Shown here: positions 46,280-58,617 of the stretch, piece after piece
Layout of the letters: every line of letters starts with the position of its first letter
How positions within the stretch are numbered: the first letter of the stretch is position 1
Origin: Stomorhina lunata
Taxonomy: Eukaryota; Arthropoda; Insecta; Diptera; Rhiniidae
Reading direction: 5' to 3'
Length of the DNA: 64,000 nt
NCBI GenBank assembly: GCA_933228675.1
Contig: OW121743.1
Coordinates: 117,188,542-117,252,541 of the forward strand
Notes under the pieces: model-generated
What the model was told of the DNA's origin: nothing
Seen by the model: only the letters and a program-made list of their open reading frames with translations
Database searches by the model: none
Program-made: the position numbers and the translations under genes

Positions 46280-47278
46280 ATAAGGTTTGGACTGAGATAT
46301 TTTAATTAAATGAGAAGAACAAAAAAATGTGGTAGTAAGGCATATTAATTATTTGTTATTATGGTTTAAGATTTTATAAGTTTTAAATTAAAACTAATAA
46401 GCAAAATTGCAGGAAGGTCTAGAGTACTAATTTATTCAATAAACACTTGAGTAGTTTGTATGATTTTTTCAGAAAAAAATATATATAAATATTTTTGTAA
46501 TGCAGAAACTCAGGAAGACTTGGAGAAAAAAACATAAAAATAGCCTGGGTTCGAGCCCCAGTCTTGGCAACGTCAATTTTTGTAATTCTTAATTTTTATT
46601 AAAATTGTTTTCCCCACCTTTTGCCTTACTACTAGCCCCTTTCCGAAGAACATACTATATTTTTGTAGTTCTGGAATCATACAAATTTTGACAAATTTCA
46701 TGGATTTTACTATATGCACAGAGTTCTTCTTAAAAAAGGACAACAACAAATCATAACGAAAAAAGCCCCTCTAACACTTTTAGTTCTTTATTACTTTTGC
46801 TTTCTTTGAATTCTCTTATCGCAATATCTTTCACTTTTTCTTTATCTTGTACTACATGAAAATAATAAAAAGGACCTTTTTAATCAAGATAATTAAATTT
46901 GACTTAAGTATAAAAGTATAAAAATTTTATTAAAAAATTAAAAAGTTTCACTAACTAATTAAGTTTATTACTATGTTCTGGTAAAAGTTAAGAGGTGCTG
47001 CAATAACTGAAAACTATTTTAATAGGAAAGATGTGCTAAATCCTTAATGTAAAAAGTGGAAAGTTATCAGAAATTCTTTGCTCAAGGTGAAGTCATAAAA
47101 AATTTAAAAAATATTAAAACAATGGAAAATGTGAGAAATAATGTGACAAGAAAAAAATAAAAATAGTTTTTGTAATATCCTTTAAGGTGTATTTAAAAAA
47201 ATTCAAGGATAACAAATTAGGCACAACAAAAAGGATGTAACTAAAATTTGGCAAAACTTTCAATAATTTCTTTATTCA
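46280..47278. other. AT-rich spacer with a tRNA-like B box
   Basis: No gene recognised. The B-box-like sequence at 46548-46575 is listed separately. Confidence 0.45.
46548..46575 (+). other. tRNA T-arm / Pol III B-box-like sequence
   Basis: The sequence CTGGG-TTCGAGC-CCCAG forms a perfect 5-bp T-arm-like stem with a 7-nt TTCGAGC loop. The segment after it (TCTTGGCA) would be the acceptor strand, but no matching 5' strand, D arm or anticodon arm is visible upstream. Probably a SINE or tRNA-pseudogene remnant. Confidence 0.5.
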
Positions 47279-47279
47279 C

Positions 47280-50200
47280 AGAAATTTTTGCGAACAAATT
47301 TTTTTTTACAAAGAAAAAATTGTTGTATATAAATTTTTCTACAGAAAAGTTTTCATTATAAGACTTTTCTATAGAAAAATTTTCATTATAAAATGTTTTC
47401 TATAGAAAAATTTTCATTATAAAATGTTTTCTATAGAAAAATTTTATACAAAAAATTTTCATTATAAAATTTTTTATTTAGAAAAATTTTAATTGAAAAT
47501 TTTTTTCTTTAGAAAAATATTCATTATGAAATTTTTTCTATTTATTGAAAAAATTTCGTTATTAAACTTTTCATTAGGCAATTTTTTCTACAGAAAAATT
47601 TTCGTTATAATATATTTTCTACAGAAAAATTTTCCTTACAAAATTTTTTCTACAGAAAATTTTTATTATAAAATTTTTTTTATAGGAAAATTTTTATTAC
47701 CGAAAAATTTCTTTATAAAATTTTTGCTATTAAAAAATTTTTATTATAAAATTTTTTCTGTAGAAAAATTGTCTTTATAAAAGTTTTTCTATAGAAAAAT
47801 TTTCGCTACATTTATTATAAAATTTTTTCAATAGAAAATTTTCATTATATAATTTTTTTGATAGAAAAGTTTTCATGATAAGATCTTTTTTGTAGAAAAA
47901 TTTCCATTATAAATTGTTTTCTATAGAAATTTTTTCTACAAAAAAAATTTGATTATGAAATTTTTACTAAAGACAAATTATCTTTATAACTTTTTTTCTA
48001 TAGAAAAGTTTGCAGTTTAAAATGTTTCTATCGAAAAATATTCGTTATAAAATTTTTTCTGATAAAAATTTTAATTTTAAAATTTTCTCTATAAAAAAAT
48101 TTTTGTTTAAACATTTTTTTTATATAAAAAAATTTTATTCTACCATTTTTTTCTTTATAGAAAAATTTTCATTTTAAAATGTTTTTATTGAAAAATGTTC
48201 GCTATAAAATTTTTTCTAATAAAATTTTTAATTTTAAAATTTTTCCTATAAAAAAATTTTTGTTCCTGAAGAAAAAATTTTATTCTGAAATTTTTTCTTG
48301 AGAATAATTTTCTTTATAAAATTTTTTCTACAGATAAATTTTCTTGATAAACTTTTTTCTATAGATAAATTTTGTACAGAAAAATTTGCATTTTGAAATG
48401 TTTCTTTCAAAAAATGTTCGTTATAAATTTTTTTCTGATAAAAATTTTAATTTTAAAGTTTTCTCAATAAAAAAATGTTTGCTTAAAAATTTTTTTCTAT
48501 ATAAAAAATTTGATTCTATTATTTTTTTCTTTATAGAAAAATTTTAATTTTAAAATGTTTCTATTGAAAAATGTTCAATATAAAATTTTATCTAATAAAA
48601 ATTTTAATTTTAAAATTTTTTCTATAAAAAAAATTTTTGTTTCTAAAGAAAAAATTTTATTTTTAAATTTTTTCTTGAGAATAATTTTCTTTATAAAATT
48701 TTTTCTATAGATAATTTTTTTTTATAAAATTTTTTCCATAGATAAATTTTCTTTATAAAATTTTTTTTTTTAACATTTTTCTATAGAAAAAATTTTATTC
48801 TGTAATTTTTTCTTGAGAAAAATTTTCTTTATAAAATTTTTGTATATATAATTTTTTATTACAAAATTTTTCAGTTTAAAGTTTTTTCTATAAAAAATTT
48901 CCGTTTTAAAATTTTTTCTATTAAAAAATTTTTATCACAAAATTTTTTGAGCAAAATTTTCCTTATAAAATTTTCTCTATAGAAAAATTTTAGATACAAA
49001 TTTCTATAGAAAAAATTTCCTTATAAAATTTTTTGTATAGAAAAATTTAAGTTATAAAATTTTTTCTATAAAGAAAATTATATAACAAAATAATTTTCTA
49101 TAGAAAAAATTTCATTAAAAAATTTTTTCAATAGAAATAATGTCGTTATAAAGTTTTTTCAATAGAAAAATTTAGTTATAAATTTTTTTTTCTATAGAAA
49201 AATTTGAGTTATAAAATTTTTCTATAAAAAAAAAAATCATTACAATTTTTTTTTTATAGAAACAATTTCGTTTTAAAATTTTTCTAAAGAAAAAAATTTC
49301 GTTATAAAATTTCTACAGAAAAAAATTCGTATTAGAATTTTTTCTATACAAAAAATTGCGTTATTAAATTTTTTCTATAGAAAATTTTTGTTATATGATT
49401 TTTTTCGATATAAAAAATTCCGTTACAAAATTTTTTCCACAGAAAAATTTTTATTATTAAAATTATTTTTATTATAATTTTTTTTTCAAAAAGTAAGAAA
49501 ATATTCGGGATGTAAATATTATTCAAAAAGAAGAGTATTCGCATTTGATTCCAAATCTGTTACATTTATTTATTAATGTAACAGACCAATTTATTGATAA
49601 AAAGCCAAAAAATGTTTGCGGAGAAACCAAATTCCTCGACACGTTTCGATGGTTGGTTAAGCCATCTCTTCAGGAGGATTATCGCCAATTTAGACAGATC
49701 GAAAACCTCGCATTATTACTAAATTTACAAACACAACTTTTCAGAATTATGTTCATAAATCATAAGTAAAAGCTTAGATCATCGACTGAGCAAACATTTT
49801 TTGGCTTTTTATCAATAAATTAATCTGTTACATTAATAAATGAATGTAACAGATTTGGGATCAAATGCGAATACTCTTCTTTTTGAAAAAATTTTTTCTA
49901 TAGAAAAATTTTCGTTATCAAATTTTATCGTTATAAATTTTTTTCGTTATCAAATTTTTTGTTACCAATTTTTTGTATAGAAGAAATTTTCGTTATAATT
50001 TTTTTTTATAGAAAAATTTATTAAAAAAAATTTATAAAATGTTTTCTATAGAAAATATTTCGCTATTAAATTTTTTCTATAGAAAAATTTTCGTTATAAA
50101 TTTTTTGAAATCAAAAATATATTTTAGTTTTTTTTTCTATAAAAAATTGTTCATTACAAAATGTTTTCTACATTTTTTCTAAATTTCTTTGGTACTAAAT
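47280..50200. repeat. 31-bp TCTATAGA satellite (TTCATTATAAAA linker), diverged, split by a MITE
   Basis: Cores at 47369, 47400 and 47431 give 31 bp. Units read TTTTCTATAGAAAAATTTTC plus ATTATAAAAT. Copies are strongly diverged with many indels. A multi-unit block (TTTGCAGTTTAAAATGTTTC, ATGTTCG, TAATTTTAAAATTTT) recurs around 48010, 48170, 48380 and 48550, indicating higher-order repeats. The element at 49505-49887 is inserted near its right end. Confidence 0.88.
49505..49887 (+). mobile_element. Long-inverted-repeat MITE-like element, copy 3
   Basis: The left arm (49505-49643) begins TCGGGATGTAAATATTATTC and matches copy 2 almost base for base; the core contains GGTTGGTTAAGCCATCTC. The right arm is shortened: it restarts at GCAAACATTTTTTGGC (49790) and ends CTTCTTTTTGAA (49887), lacking the GTTGAGGAATTTGG part present in copy 2. 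A 74-codon ORF over arm and core corresponds to the one in copy 2. No transposase; inserted in a satellite array. Confidence 0.88.
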
Positions 50201-50850
50201 TTTAAACAAAGAAAAATTATTACCATCTCTCAATATCACTTTTCTGGATTTCTACCACATGACAGAGGCGCCACAGAATCTAATTTTATTTTTTTTTTTT
50301 TGTAGCTTTTTAATATTTTTATTTGCAAAATTTTGCTCAAATCCAAAAACATCTAAATTGAATTTGACTAATTTAACAAATGTATTTAGATAAGGGAAGA
50401 TTTAGCTTTAAATGTCTTCTATTTTATCTGTCTCGGTATCTGTATCATTATATCAAGTCAGCAGTATCTTTTTCTATTTGACTCATATGTTGGTCGATTT
50501 GTTGATACAGACAAAATTTATTAAGACAGATAAAAATGCGATAAAAAGGAATAAATTTTATTAGAGAAATTGCTGGAGCATTTAAATGGATTAACAAAAT
50601 AAATAAAAACGGAAGACAAAAAGAGTGTAAATATCTAAAAGACCAAAAAATTACCAAACACTTGTGATAATAAAGATTTCAGTCATCACTTGAGGAGTCA
50701 AGAGAAGTCGAGACTGAAAATCGGCACTTAATTGAATAGAATGTAAAATAAGATAAATTGGTTTAGAAATTGAAAGAAAAAATTGTACATTTAAGAAATA
50801 TGAGAGAGATGGTACAGTTTGTTAATTATTATACAATTTTTTCTTTTAAA
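50201..50850. other. Unique spacer, nothing recognised
   Basis: A 69-codon minus-strand ORF (50448-50657) has no family features. No repeat recognised apart from a short T-run. Confidence 0.45.
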
Positions 50851-50854
50851 AAAA

Positions 50855-51010
50855 CTTTAGAAAGAATTTTTTTTCTATAGAAAAATTTTAAAAAGAAAAT
50901 TTGTCTATAGAAAAAGTTTTATAACAAAATTTTCTAATGATGACTAAAATTTTTTGATAGAAAAAATTGTCTATAAAAAAATGTTGTTATAAAATTTCAT
51001 TTTTTTTTTA
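50855..51010. repeat. Short satellite scrap (TCTATAGA type)
   Basis: A few diverged units with TCTATAGAAAA cores at about 50876 and 50901, next to the interspersed repeat that follows. Confidence 0.7.
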
Positions 51011-51018
51011 ACTTTTGT

Positions 51019-51790
51019 TATACCCTTCACTACCATAGGTGGAAAGGGTATTATAAGTTTGTGCAGATGTATGTAACGCATAGAAACATTTGTCTTAGAT
51101 CCACCTTTTAGTATACCAATAGGCTTAGAATCACTTTTTGAGTCGATTTAGCGATGTCCGTCCGTCCGTCTGGCTGGCTGGACCCCCATGTAAATCTTGT
51201 AACCAAACTACAGGTCGCAATTCTAAAGATAATTCGATGAAATTTGGTATAGATCATTTTTTTGACAATGGGTCCATGGCTATTGAAATTGGTCAAAATC
51301 GGTCCATTATTTATGGTACCTCCCATAAGCCCCACTTCCTGCAATTTATATATTGCTACAAATATCAATATTTTTTTCGTGAAATTTAAAACAAATACCG
51401 CTTATATAAACTCACGGTACCAAATTTTGAAATCGGTCCACATTTGACCATAGCTCCCATGCAAACTCTTTAAAAACGCACTAAATGAGACAAAAATCTT
51501 TAAAACGCTCGTAAATCTAGAGATAATCAGAATTTTGAGTTTATAAGTTTTGTAACAACTGTAATCAATTTGCCAAATTTCGAGATAATCGGTTCACATT
51601 TGACCCTAGCTCTCATATAAGTCCAAATGACGAAAACAGCTTAAATATATAAGTTTTGAGAAAATGTTTGTATGATGGCAAAATTTTGCAAATTTTTGTC
51701 TTTATACAGGAAAAATAACAACTTTGACCTTAGTGGTGAAGGGTATCGTATGGTCGGGTTTGACCGACTATAGCACTTTTTTACTTGTTT
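51019..51790 (-). mobile_element. Interspersed repeat (AACAAGTAAGAAAG family), reverse copy
   Basis: On the minus strand it starts AACAAGTAAAAAAGTGCTAT at about 51790, has hairpin GTCGG-TCAAACC-CGAC, ATACGATACCCTTCACCACT, CAAACATTTTCTC, TATGGGAGC, GGAGGTACCATAAATAATGG, the GACGGACGGAC run, and ends in GGTAGTGAAGGGTATAA at about 51019. It matches the copy at 14513-15300 over its whole length with a single 3' half. This shows the basic element is about 780 bp and that the triplicated copy at 14.5 kb is derived. ORFs in it are not conserved as protein. Confidence 0.88.
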
Positions 51791-52140
51791 TTAAAGTCAA
51801 ACTCTTTTAAAGTAAATAAATACCAACATATGGAATAAAACCTAATGCGTGATATCTCAGCATTTTTGTTAATAACATAACATTTTTTTGGATTTAAGAC
51901 AAATGTTTAATGTTTACTTTAACTCCGTTTTAGGTTTTATTGCCGTTTTATACAATTTATATCTGCTTTTTTGACAACTTTATTGTATTTGCCATAAAAT
52001 TTTTATTAGTTTGTCAAGAAACTCGTGTAAATATTTTAACATTTGGAAGTTTAAAAACGGCCTATACCAAATATTGGATAAGCTAAAGAGTATTTGTCAA
52101 TTTTTGCCATAAGTAAACATTTCTAAATAAAAATTTAAGG
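51791..52140. other. Short unique spacer
   Basis: No gene or repeat recognised. Confidence 0.45.
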
Positions 52141-52144
52141 AAAT

Positions 52145-54065
52145 GAATGAAAATTTTTCTATAGAAAAAAATTTTTAATGAAAATTTTTGTATATATTAA
52201 ATATTTCAATGAAAATTTTTTTATAGAATTAATTTTTTAATGGAAATTTTTCTATAGAAAAATATTTCAATGAAAATTTTTCTATAGAAAAAATTCTTAA
52301 TGAAAATTTTTCCATAAAAAAAAATTTTGTATAGAAAAAAATGTTAATGACAATTTTTGTATAGAAAGTATTTTTAATGAAAACTTTACTATAGAAACAT
52401 TTTTATAATGAAAATTTTTCTATGGACAAATTTTTATAATAAAAACTTTTCTATAGAAAAATGTTTATAATGAAAATTTTTTAATGAAAATTTTTGTATA
52501 GATAAAATATTTTAATGAAAATTTTTCTATAGAAACAATTTTTAAATGGAAATTTTTCTATAGAAAAATATTTCAATGAAAATTTTTCTATAGAAAAAAT
52601 TCCTAATGAAAATTTTTCCATAAAAAAAATTTTGTATAGAAAAAAATGTTAATGAAAATTTTTGTATAGAAAGTATTTTTAATGAAAACTTTTCTATAGA
52701 AACATTTTTATAATGAAAATTTTTCTATGGACAAATTTTTATAATAAAAATTTTTCTATAGAAAAATTTTTTCAATGAAAATTTTTCTATAGAAAAATTT
52801 TGTAATGAAAATTTTTCTATAGAAAAATTTTTATAAAGAAAATTTTTCTATAGAAAAATTTTTATAATGAAAATTTTTTTATAGAAAAATTTTTATAATG
52901 AAAATTTTTCTATAGAAAAATTTTTATAATAAAAAAATTTCTATAGAAAAAATTTTATAATAAAAAAATTTCTATAGAAAAATTTTTATAATAAAAAAAT
53001 TTCTATAGAAAAATTTTTATAATGAAAATTTTTCTATAGAAAAATTTTTATAATGAAAATTTTTCTATAAAAAATTTTTATAATGAAAATTTTTCTATAG
53101 AGAAATTTTTATAATTAAAATTTTTCTATAGAAAAATTTTTATAATGAAAATTTTTCTATAGAAAAATTTTTATAATGAAAATTTTTCTATAGAAAAATT
53201 TTTATAATGAAAATTTTTCTATAGAAAAATTTTTATAATGAAAATTTTTCTATAGAAAAATTTTTATAATGAAAATTTTTCTATAGAAAAATTTTTATAA
53301 TGAAAATTTTTCTATAGAAAAATTTTTATAATGAAAATTTTTCTATAGAAAAATTTTTATAATGCAAATTTTCTTTAGAAAAATTTTTATAATGCAAATT
53401 TTCTTTAGAAAAATTTTTTTAATGAAAATTTTTCTATAGAAAAATTTTTGTAATGAAAATTTTTCTATAGAAAAATTTTTATAATTAAAATTTTTCTATA
53501 GGAAAATTTTTGTAATGAAAATTTTTCTATAGGAAAATTTTTATAATGAAAATTTTTCTATAGAAAAATTTTTATAAAGAAAATTTTTCTATAGAAAAAT
53601 TTTTATAATGAAAATTTTTCTATAGAAAAATTTTTATAATGAAAATTTTTCTATAGAAAAATTTTTATAAAGAAAATTTTTCTATAGAAAAATTTTTATA
53701 ATGAAAATTTTTCTATAGAAAAATTTTTATAATGAAAATTTTTCTATAGAAAAATTTTTATAATGAAAATTTTTCTATAGAAAAATTTTTATAATGAAAA
53801 TTTTTCTATAGAAAAATTTTTATAATGACAATTTTTCTATAGACAAATTTTTATAATGACAATTTTTCTATAGAAAAATATTTATAATGACAATTTTTCT
53901 ATAGAAAAATATTTATAATGACAATTTTTCTATAGAAAAATATTTATAATGAAAATTTTTCTATAGAAAAATTTGTAGAATGACAATTTTTCTATAGAAA
54001 AATTTTTATAATGAAAATTTTTCCATTGAAAAATTTTTATAATAAAAATTTTTCTATAGAATAAC
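52145..54065. repeat. 31-bp TCTATAGA satellite (TATAATGAAAA linker)
   Basis: Period read at 53250-53281. Units: AATGAAAATTTTTCTATAGA then AAAATTTTTAT. The left 600 bp are diverged and carry a duplicated block: GTATTTTTAATGAAAAC occurs at 52368 and 52673 (step 305 bp) with the surrounding units in the same order. The right three quarters are nearly uniform, with minor variant runs (TGCAAATTTTCTTTAG at 53363-53410, GACAATTTTTC at 53825-53990). Confidence 0.94.
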
Positions 54066-55625
54066 TTTTGTTTTTTTTTAATTTGCTGTGTATTTTTTTT
54101 TATTTAAATACTTTGTAAATACCTTTAAACTGTGATAACATTTCAAATCCTCTCAAAACGATAAAAAGGATTTATTTTGTAGAGCTTTTTGCTTTTTCAT
54201 TTCCTGTTTCCATTTTCAATTCGTGGGTTGACCACGATTTCCGTTAATTTAAAACATGGAACTATTTCGTATTTATGCTTCAATGTATTTTATATTAAAA
54301 GAAAAGGATTTCTTTCTAAAATTAAGCTAATTAAGAACAAAATTGACAAATGTGTGGGTGATGATAAGGTTTCAGAATTACAACTATAAAGAAAGAAGGT
54401 TTTAACATATACAGAAAATTCTTTTTATTTGAGCATTTTAAGCTTCAAAATTTTTAAAAAATTTTGATTTTAAGCCAAAATTGAATTTTTCAAAACAAAA
54501 ATGGTTAAAGGTTTTACATTTTGTTAAAAGGATTAGCAAAATTTTTCCTTATATTCTTCGTATTACTAACCCAAAGACAACATAAATAAATAAATTACTA
54601 ATTTTTTTGCCTCTCCTGGCTATAAAAAATGTATAACAAAACTTTTTATATTTATTTCATATACTCGGATGTGTAAAAGTATTAAAACTATTATTTCTCA
54701 TGTCTGAACTGGGAGTTTTCACAAAAAAAAAAAAAAAAAAAACAATATCCCACACATGAGTTTAGAGAGAAAATGTAGAATATTATACCAACAAACCATG
54801 AATAGTTTCGAAAGTTCTATCTTTTTATATTAAAATAAACTCAAATGGAAAAGTTAATGTCCCAACCATTTCCCTCCTTTTTTAAATGACTGTCGGAAAA
54901 AGAGTTAGTGAGTTCATTTATGGTTGAAGGATAGTCCTTTTTTTATAGAGTGTGTGTAAATTTAGAGATTGAAAAACATCCTGCAGTTCTAGTGGAGACA
55001 TTTAAATCCAATAGTAATGAAAGGGTTTAGTATATGGTATATAGGGTAAGATCTCGGCAATGGCGTCAAAATTTTGGCATAATACTTGTCTCTAATGGCG
55101 CCCCACTGAAAACTGACATCACCATTTCTACTAATAAAACTGTCACAAAAGTTTATCGCATTCGATTATAGCTATAAGACCACGTATGGTCATAACTCAT
55201 TAAAAAACAATCCAAGACTTCTTCTTCCCGGAACTGCATGGTTTTCGAAAACTTCCTTAGTATCTGTAACTTTCATGTAAACTTTGTATGTAAAACTAAT
55301 ATGTAGAAACATTTGTATTTACATTGTACTTTATGTTGATCCTATTACAAACACTTTAATTTTAAGGTTATTGCTGTTATAATACTCTTACTTTAAGAAC
55401 TCTTAAGGCATTTTGATGGACCTAGCACCGTGATACTGCATACACAAAGTTAGGTATAAAAATAATATAAAAAGATCACAAGCTTGGAATAAAATATAAG
55501 ATGTAATGTTTGAAAGATACATCCTTGGAAATTTTTAAAATTTACAAGCCTAAAAGTAGGCAACAAAAATTTAACTTGATAATTTTTAAACCAATATTCT
55601 AACCTTAGAAAAGAATTAGGATTTA
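54066..55625. other. AT-rich spacer, nothing recognised
   Basis: Contains an A-run of about 18 at 54725-54743. A 66-codon ORF at 54189-54389 has no family features. No transposon or RNA gene recognised. Confidence 0.45.
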
Positions 55626-55629
55626 TTTT

Positions 55630-57720
55630 AAAAAGTTTTTTATAGAAAAGCTTTTTTTATTTTGTTATAAAAAACAATTTTTTTTATAAAAAACTTTTCG
55701 TTTTAAGAATTTTTCCAAAGAAAAATTTTAGTTTATAAATTTTTTTACACTAAAATTTCGTCAAATAATTTTTTCTTTAAAAAAATTTTCGTTTTAAATT
55801 TCAACTAAAAAAATAGAAAAATTTTCCCTATAAAAATTTTTTCAAAAGAAAAATTTTGCTAATACAATTTTTTTCTAAAGAAAAATTTTCATTACATTTA
55901 CAAATTTATTTTAAAGAACAATTTTTCTTATAAAATTTTTTTCTGTAGAAAAATTTTCGTTTTGAAAATTTTTCTATAGAAAAATTTTAGTTAAAAAATT
56001 TTTTCTGTAGAAAAATTTTCGTTAAAAAATTATTGTTTTAAAAATTTTTTCTATAGAAATACTTTCGTTAAAAAATGTTTTCTATAGACAAATTTTCGTG
56101 AAAAAAATTTTTGTATGGAAAAATTTTCATTTTTGTTTTAAACATTTTCCTATAAAAAATTTTCGTTATAAAAAATTTTTATATAGAAAATTTTTTTTTA
56201 TAAAAATTTTTTCTTCAAAAAAATTTTTACAAAATTTTTTCTATAAAAAATTTTCGTTTTGAGATAGAAAAATATTTGTTGAAAAAATTTCTGTAGATAA
56301 ATTTTCGTTAAAAAATTTTTTCTATAGAAAAATTTTCCTTAAAAATTTTTTCTATAGAAAAATTTTCCTTAAAATTTTTTTCTATAGAAAAATTTTCGTT
56401 AAAAAATTTTTTTCTATAGAAAATTTTTCGTTAAAAAATTTTTTCTATAGAAAAATTTTCGTTAAAAATTTTTTTCTATAGAAAAATTTTCTTTAAAAAA
56501 TTTTTTCTATAGAAAAATTTCCGTCAAAAAATTTTTGTTATAGAAAAAATTTCGTTAAAAAATGTTTTCTATGGAAAAATTTTCGTTAAAAAATTTTTTA
56601 TATAGAAAAATTTTCGTTAAAAAATTTTTTCTAAAGAAAAATTTTCGTTAAAAAATTTTTTCTATAGAAAAATTTTCGTTAAAAAATTTTTTCTATAGAA
56701 AAATTTCCGTCAAAAAATTTTTGCTATAGAAAAATTTTCGTTAAAAAATGTTTTCTATAGAAAAATTTCCGTCAAAAAATTTTTGCTATAGAAAAATTTT
56801 CGTTAAAAAATGTTTTCTATAGAAAAATTTTCGTTAAAAAAATTTTTCTATAGAAAAATTTTCGTTAAAAAAATTTTTCTATAGAAAAATTTTCGTTAAA
56901 AAATTTTTTTCTATAGAAAAATTTTCGTTAAAAAATTTTTTCTATAGAAAAATTTTCGTTAAAAAATTTTTTCTATAGAAAAATTTTCGTTAAAAAATTT
57001 TTTCTATAGAAAAATTTTCGTTAAAAAATTTTTTCTAAAGAAGAATTTTCGTTAAAAAATTTTTTTCTATAGAAAATTTTTCGTTAAAAAATTTTTTTTA
57101 TAGAAAAATTTTCGTTAAAAAATTTTTTCTATAGAAAAATTTTCGTTAAAAAATTTTTTCTATAGAAAAATTTTCGTTAAAAAATTTTTTCTAAAGAAGA
57201 ATTTTCGTTAAAAAATTTTTTCTATAGAAAATTTTTCGTTAAAAAATTTTTTCTAAAGAAAAATTTTCGTTAAAAAATTTTTTCTATAGAAAAATTTTCG
57301 TTAAAAAATTTTTTCTATAGAAAACTTTTCGTTAAAAAATTTTTTCTATAGAAAATTTTTCGTTAAAAAATATTTTCTATAGAAAAATTTTCGTTAAAAA
57401 ATTTTTTCTAAAGAAAAATTTTTGTTAAAAAATTTTTTCTAAAGAAAAATTTTTGTTAAAAAATTTTTTCTATAAAAAAATTTTCGTTAAAAAATTTATT
57501 CTATATAGAAATTTTCGTTAAAAATTGTTTTTATACAGAAATTTTCGTTAAAAAATTTTTTCTAAAGAAAAATTTTCGTTAAAACATTTTTTCTATAGAA
57601 AAAATTTCATTAAAAAATTTTTTCTATAGAAAAATTTTCGTTTTTCAATTTTTTTGTATAGAAAAATTTTAGTTGAAAAAATTTATTCGATAAAAAAAAA
57701 AAGTTTTAAAAAACTTTATT
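55630..57720. repeat. 31-bp TCTATAGA satellite (CGTTAAAAAA linker)
   Basis: Cores at 56942 and 56973 give 31 bp. Unit: TTTTTTCTATAGAAAAATTT then TCGTTAAAAAA, essentially the same as the array at 1.4-3.3 kb in the same orientation, 54 kb away. The left 600 bp are diverged; the rest is regular. The pair of variants ATTTCCGTCAAAAAATTTTT..GCTATAG appears at 56520, 56700 and 56765, a sign of multi-unit duplication. Confidence 0.94.
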
Positions 57721-57724
57721 TTCG

Positions 57725-58612
57725 AAATTTTTTTCTTTATAACACATTTTTTGATATCACTGTTATTGTTGTTATCCTTGAATTTCCACAACTCAGGTTC
57801 TTCCTTTTTCCTTTTCATATATTGTCTTATTTCGTAAGAGAAAGAAAAATTTATTATTTATATTTAAAAGCAATTTTTATTCTTTTCACACAAGAATGAA
57901 CTCAGTTATAAAATAATTTAATAAGATCTTTTTTTTTCTGCCATAAATTTTTACTCCCATACTAACATTTGCTTGAATTTAAAATAGGATACTAAAAGGA
58001 TAAAAGCTTAAGTAGAAGGTGGGTTGTAAGAGCTTCCAAGAAAATTGTAAACTTCATAGTAAACTTTGAAAAATTTATTATTTGCTTTAATGCATATATT
58101 TATGTTTTTAGTAGAAATTACAAAAGAGAGAAGAAAATGACAACCAAATTGATATTTTTAGTATAGGTAACTTATTTTTATTATATTGATATAAAATTAG
58201 TGTTGAGTACAATTTCCCAGATTTGAGATCCTCATAACACTAGAAAGAAGCTTTAAAATTCTATTATAGATATATAACCTCAAAGCTATTGCACTATTTC
58301 CTGCAATTTCAAATTAAACGTGTTAATTTTTCAAAACTTTTCAAATTAAATCATGTTTTATATTTTCCCAGATTTTCAATTTTAGTTCTTTTGTTATAAT
58401 CAAGTCATTAAGGATAAAGTTTTTTATTTAATTGAGCACTGAAATGTGATTTGAATTATGATTTTCATCAATAATTTATTCATCATAAAATAATGTTTGT
58501 TAAATGAACAATGAATGTATAAATTACCGACGTCAGATGATGAAGATATTAATTGATTTCATAAAATTTATTCTATTTTAAACACATGTGAACAAAGGCA
58601 GTTAACCCTCTA
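57725..58612. other. AT-rich spacer, nothing recognised
   Basis: No gene or repeat recognised. The 81-codon ORF at 57654-57899 runs out of the array edge. Confidence 0.45.
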
Positions 58613-58617
58613 ACGAC

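Noticed and set aside
46520..46580. Functional tRNA gene
   Set aside because: Only the T-arm is present; acceptor, D and anticodon arms are not found.
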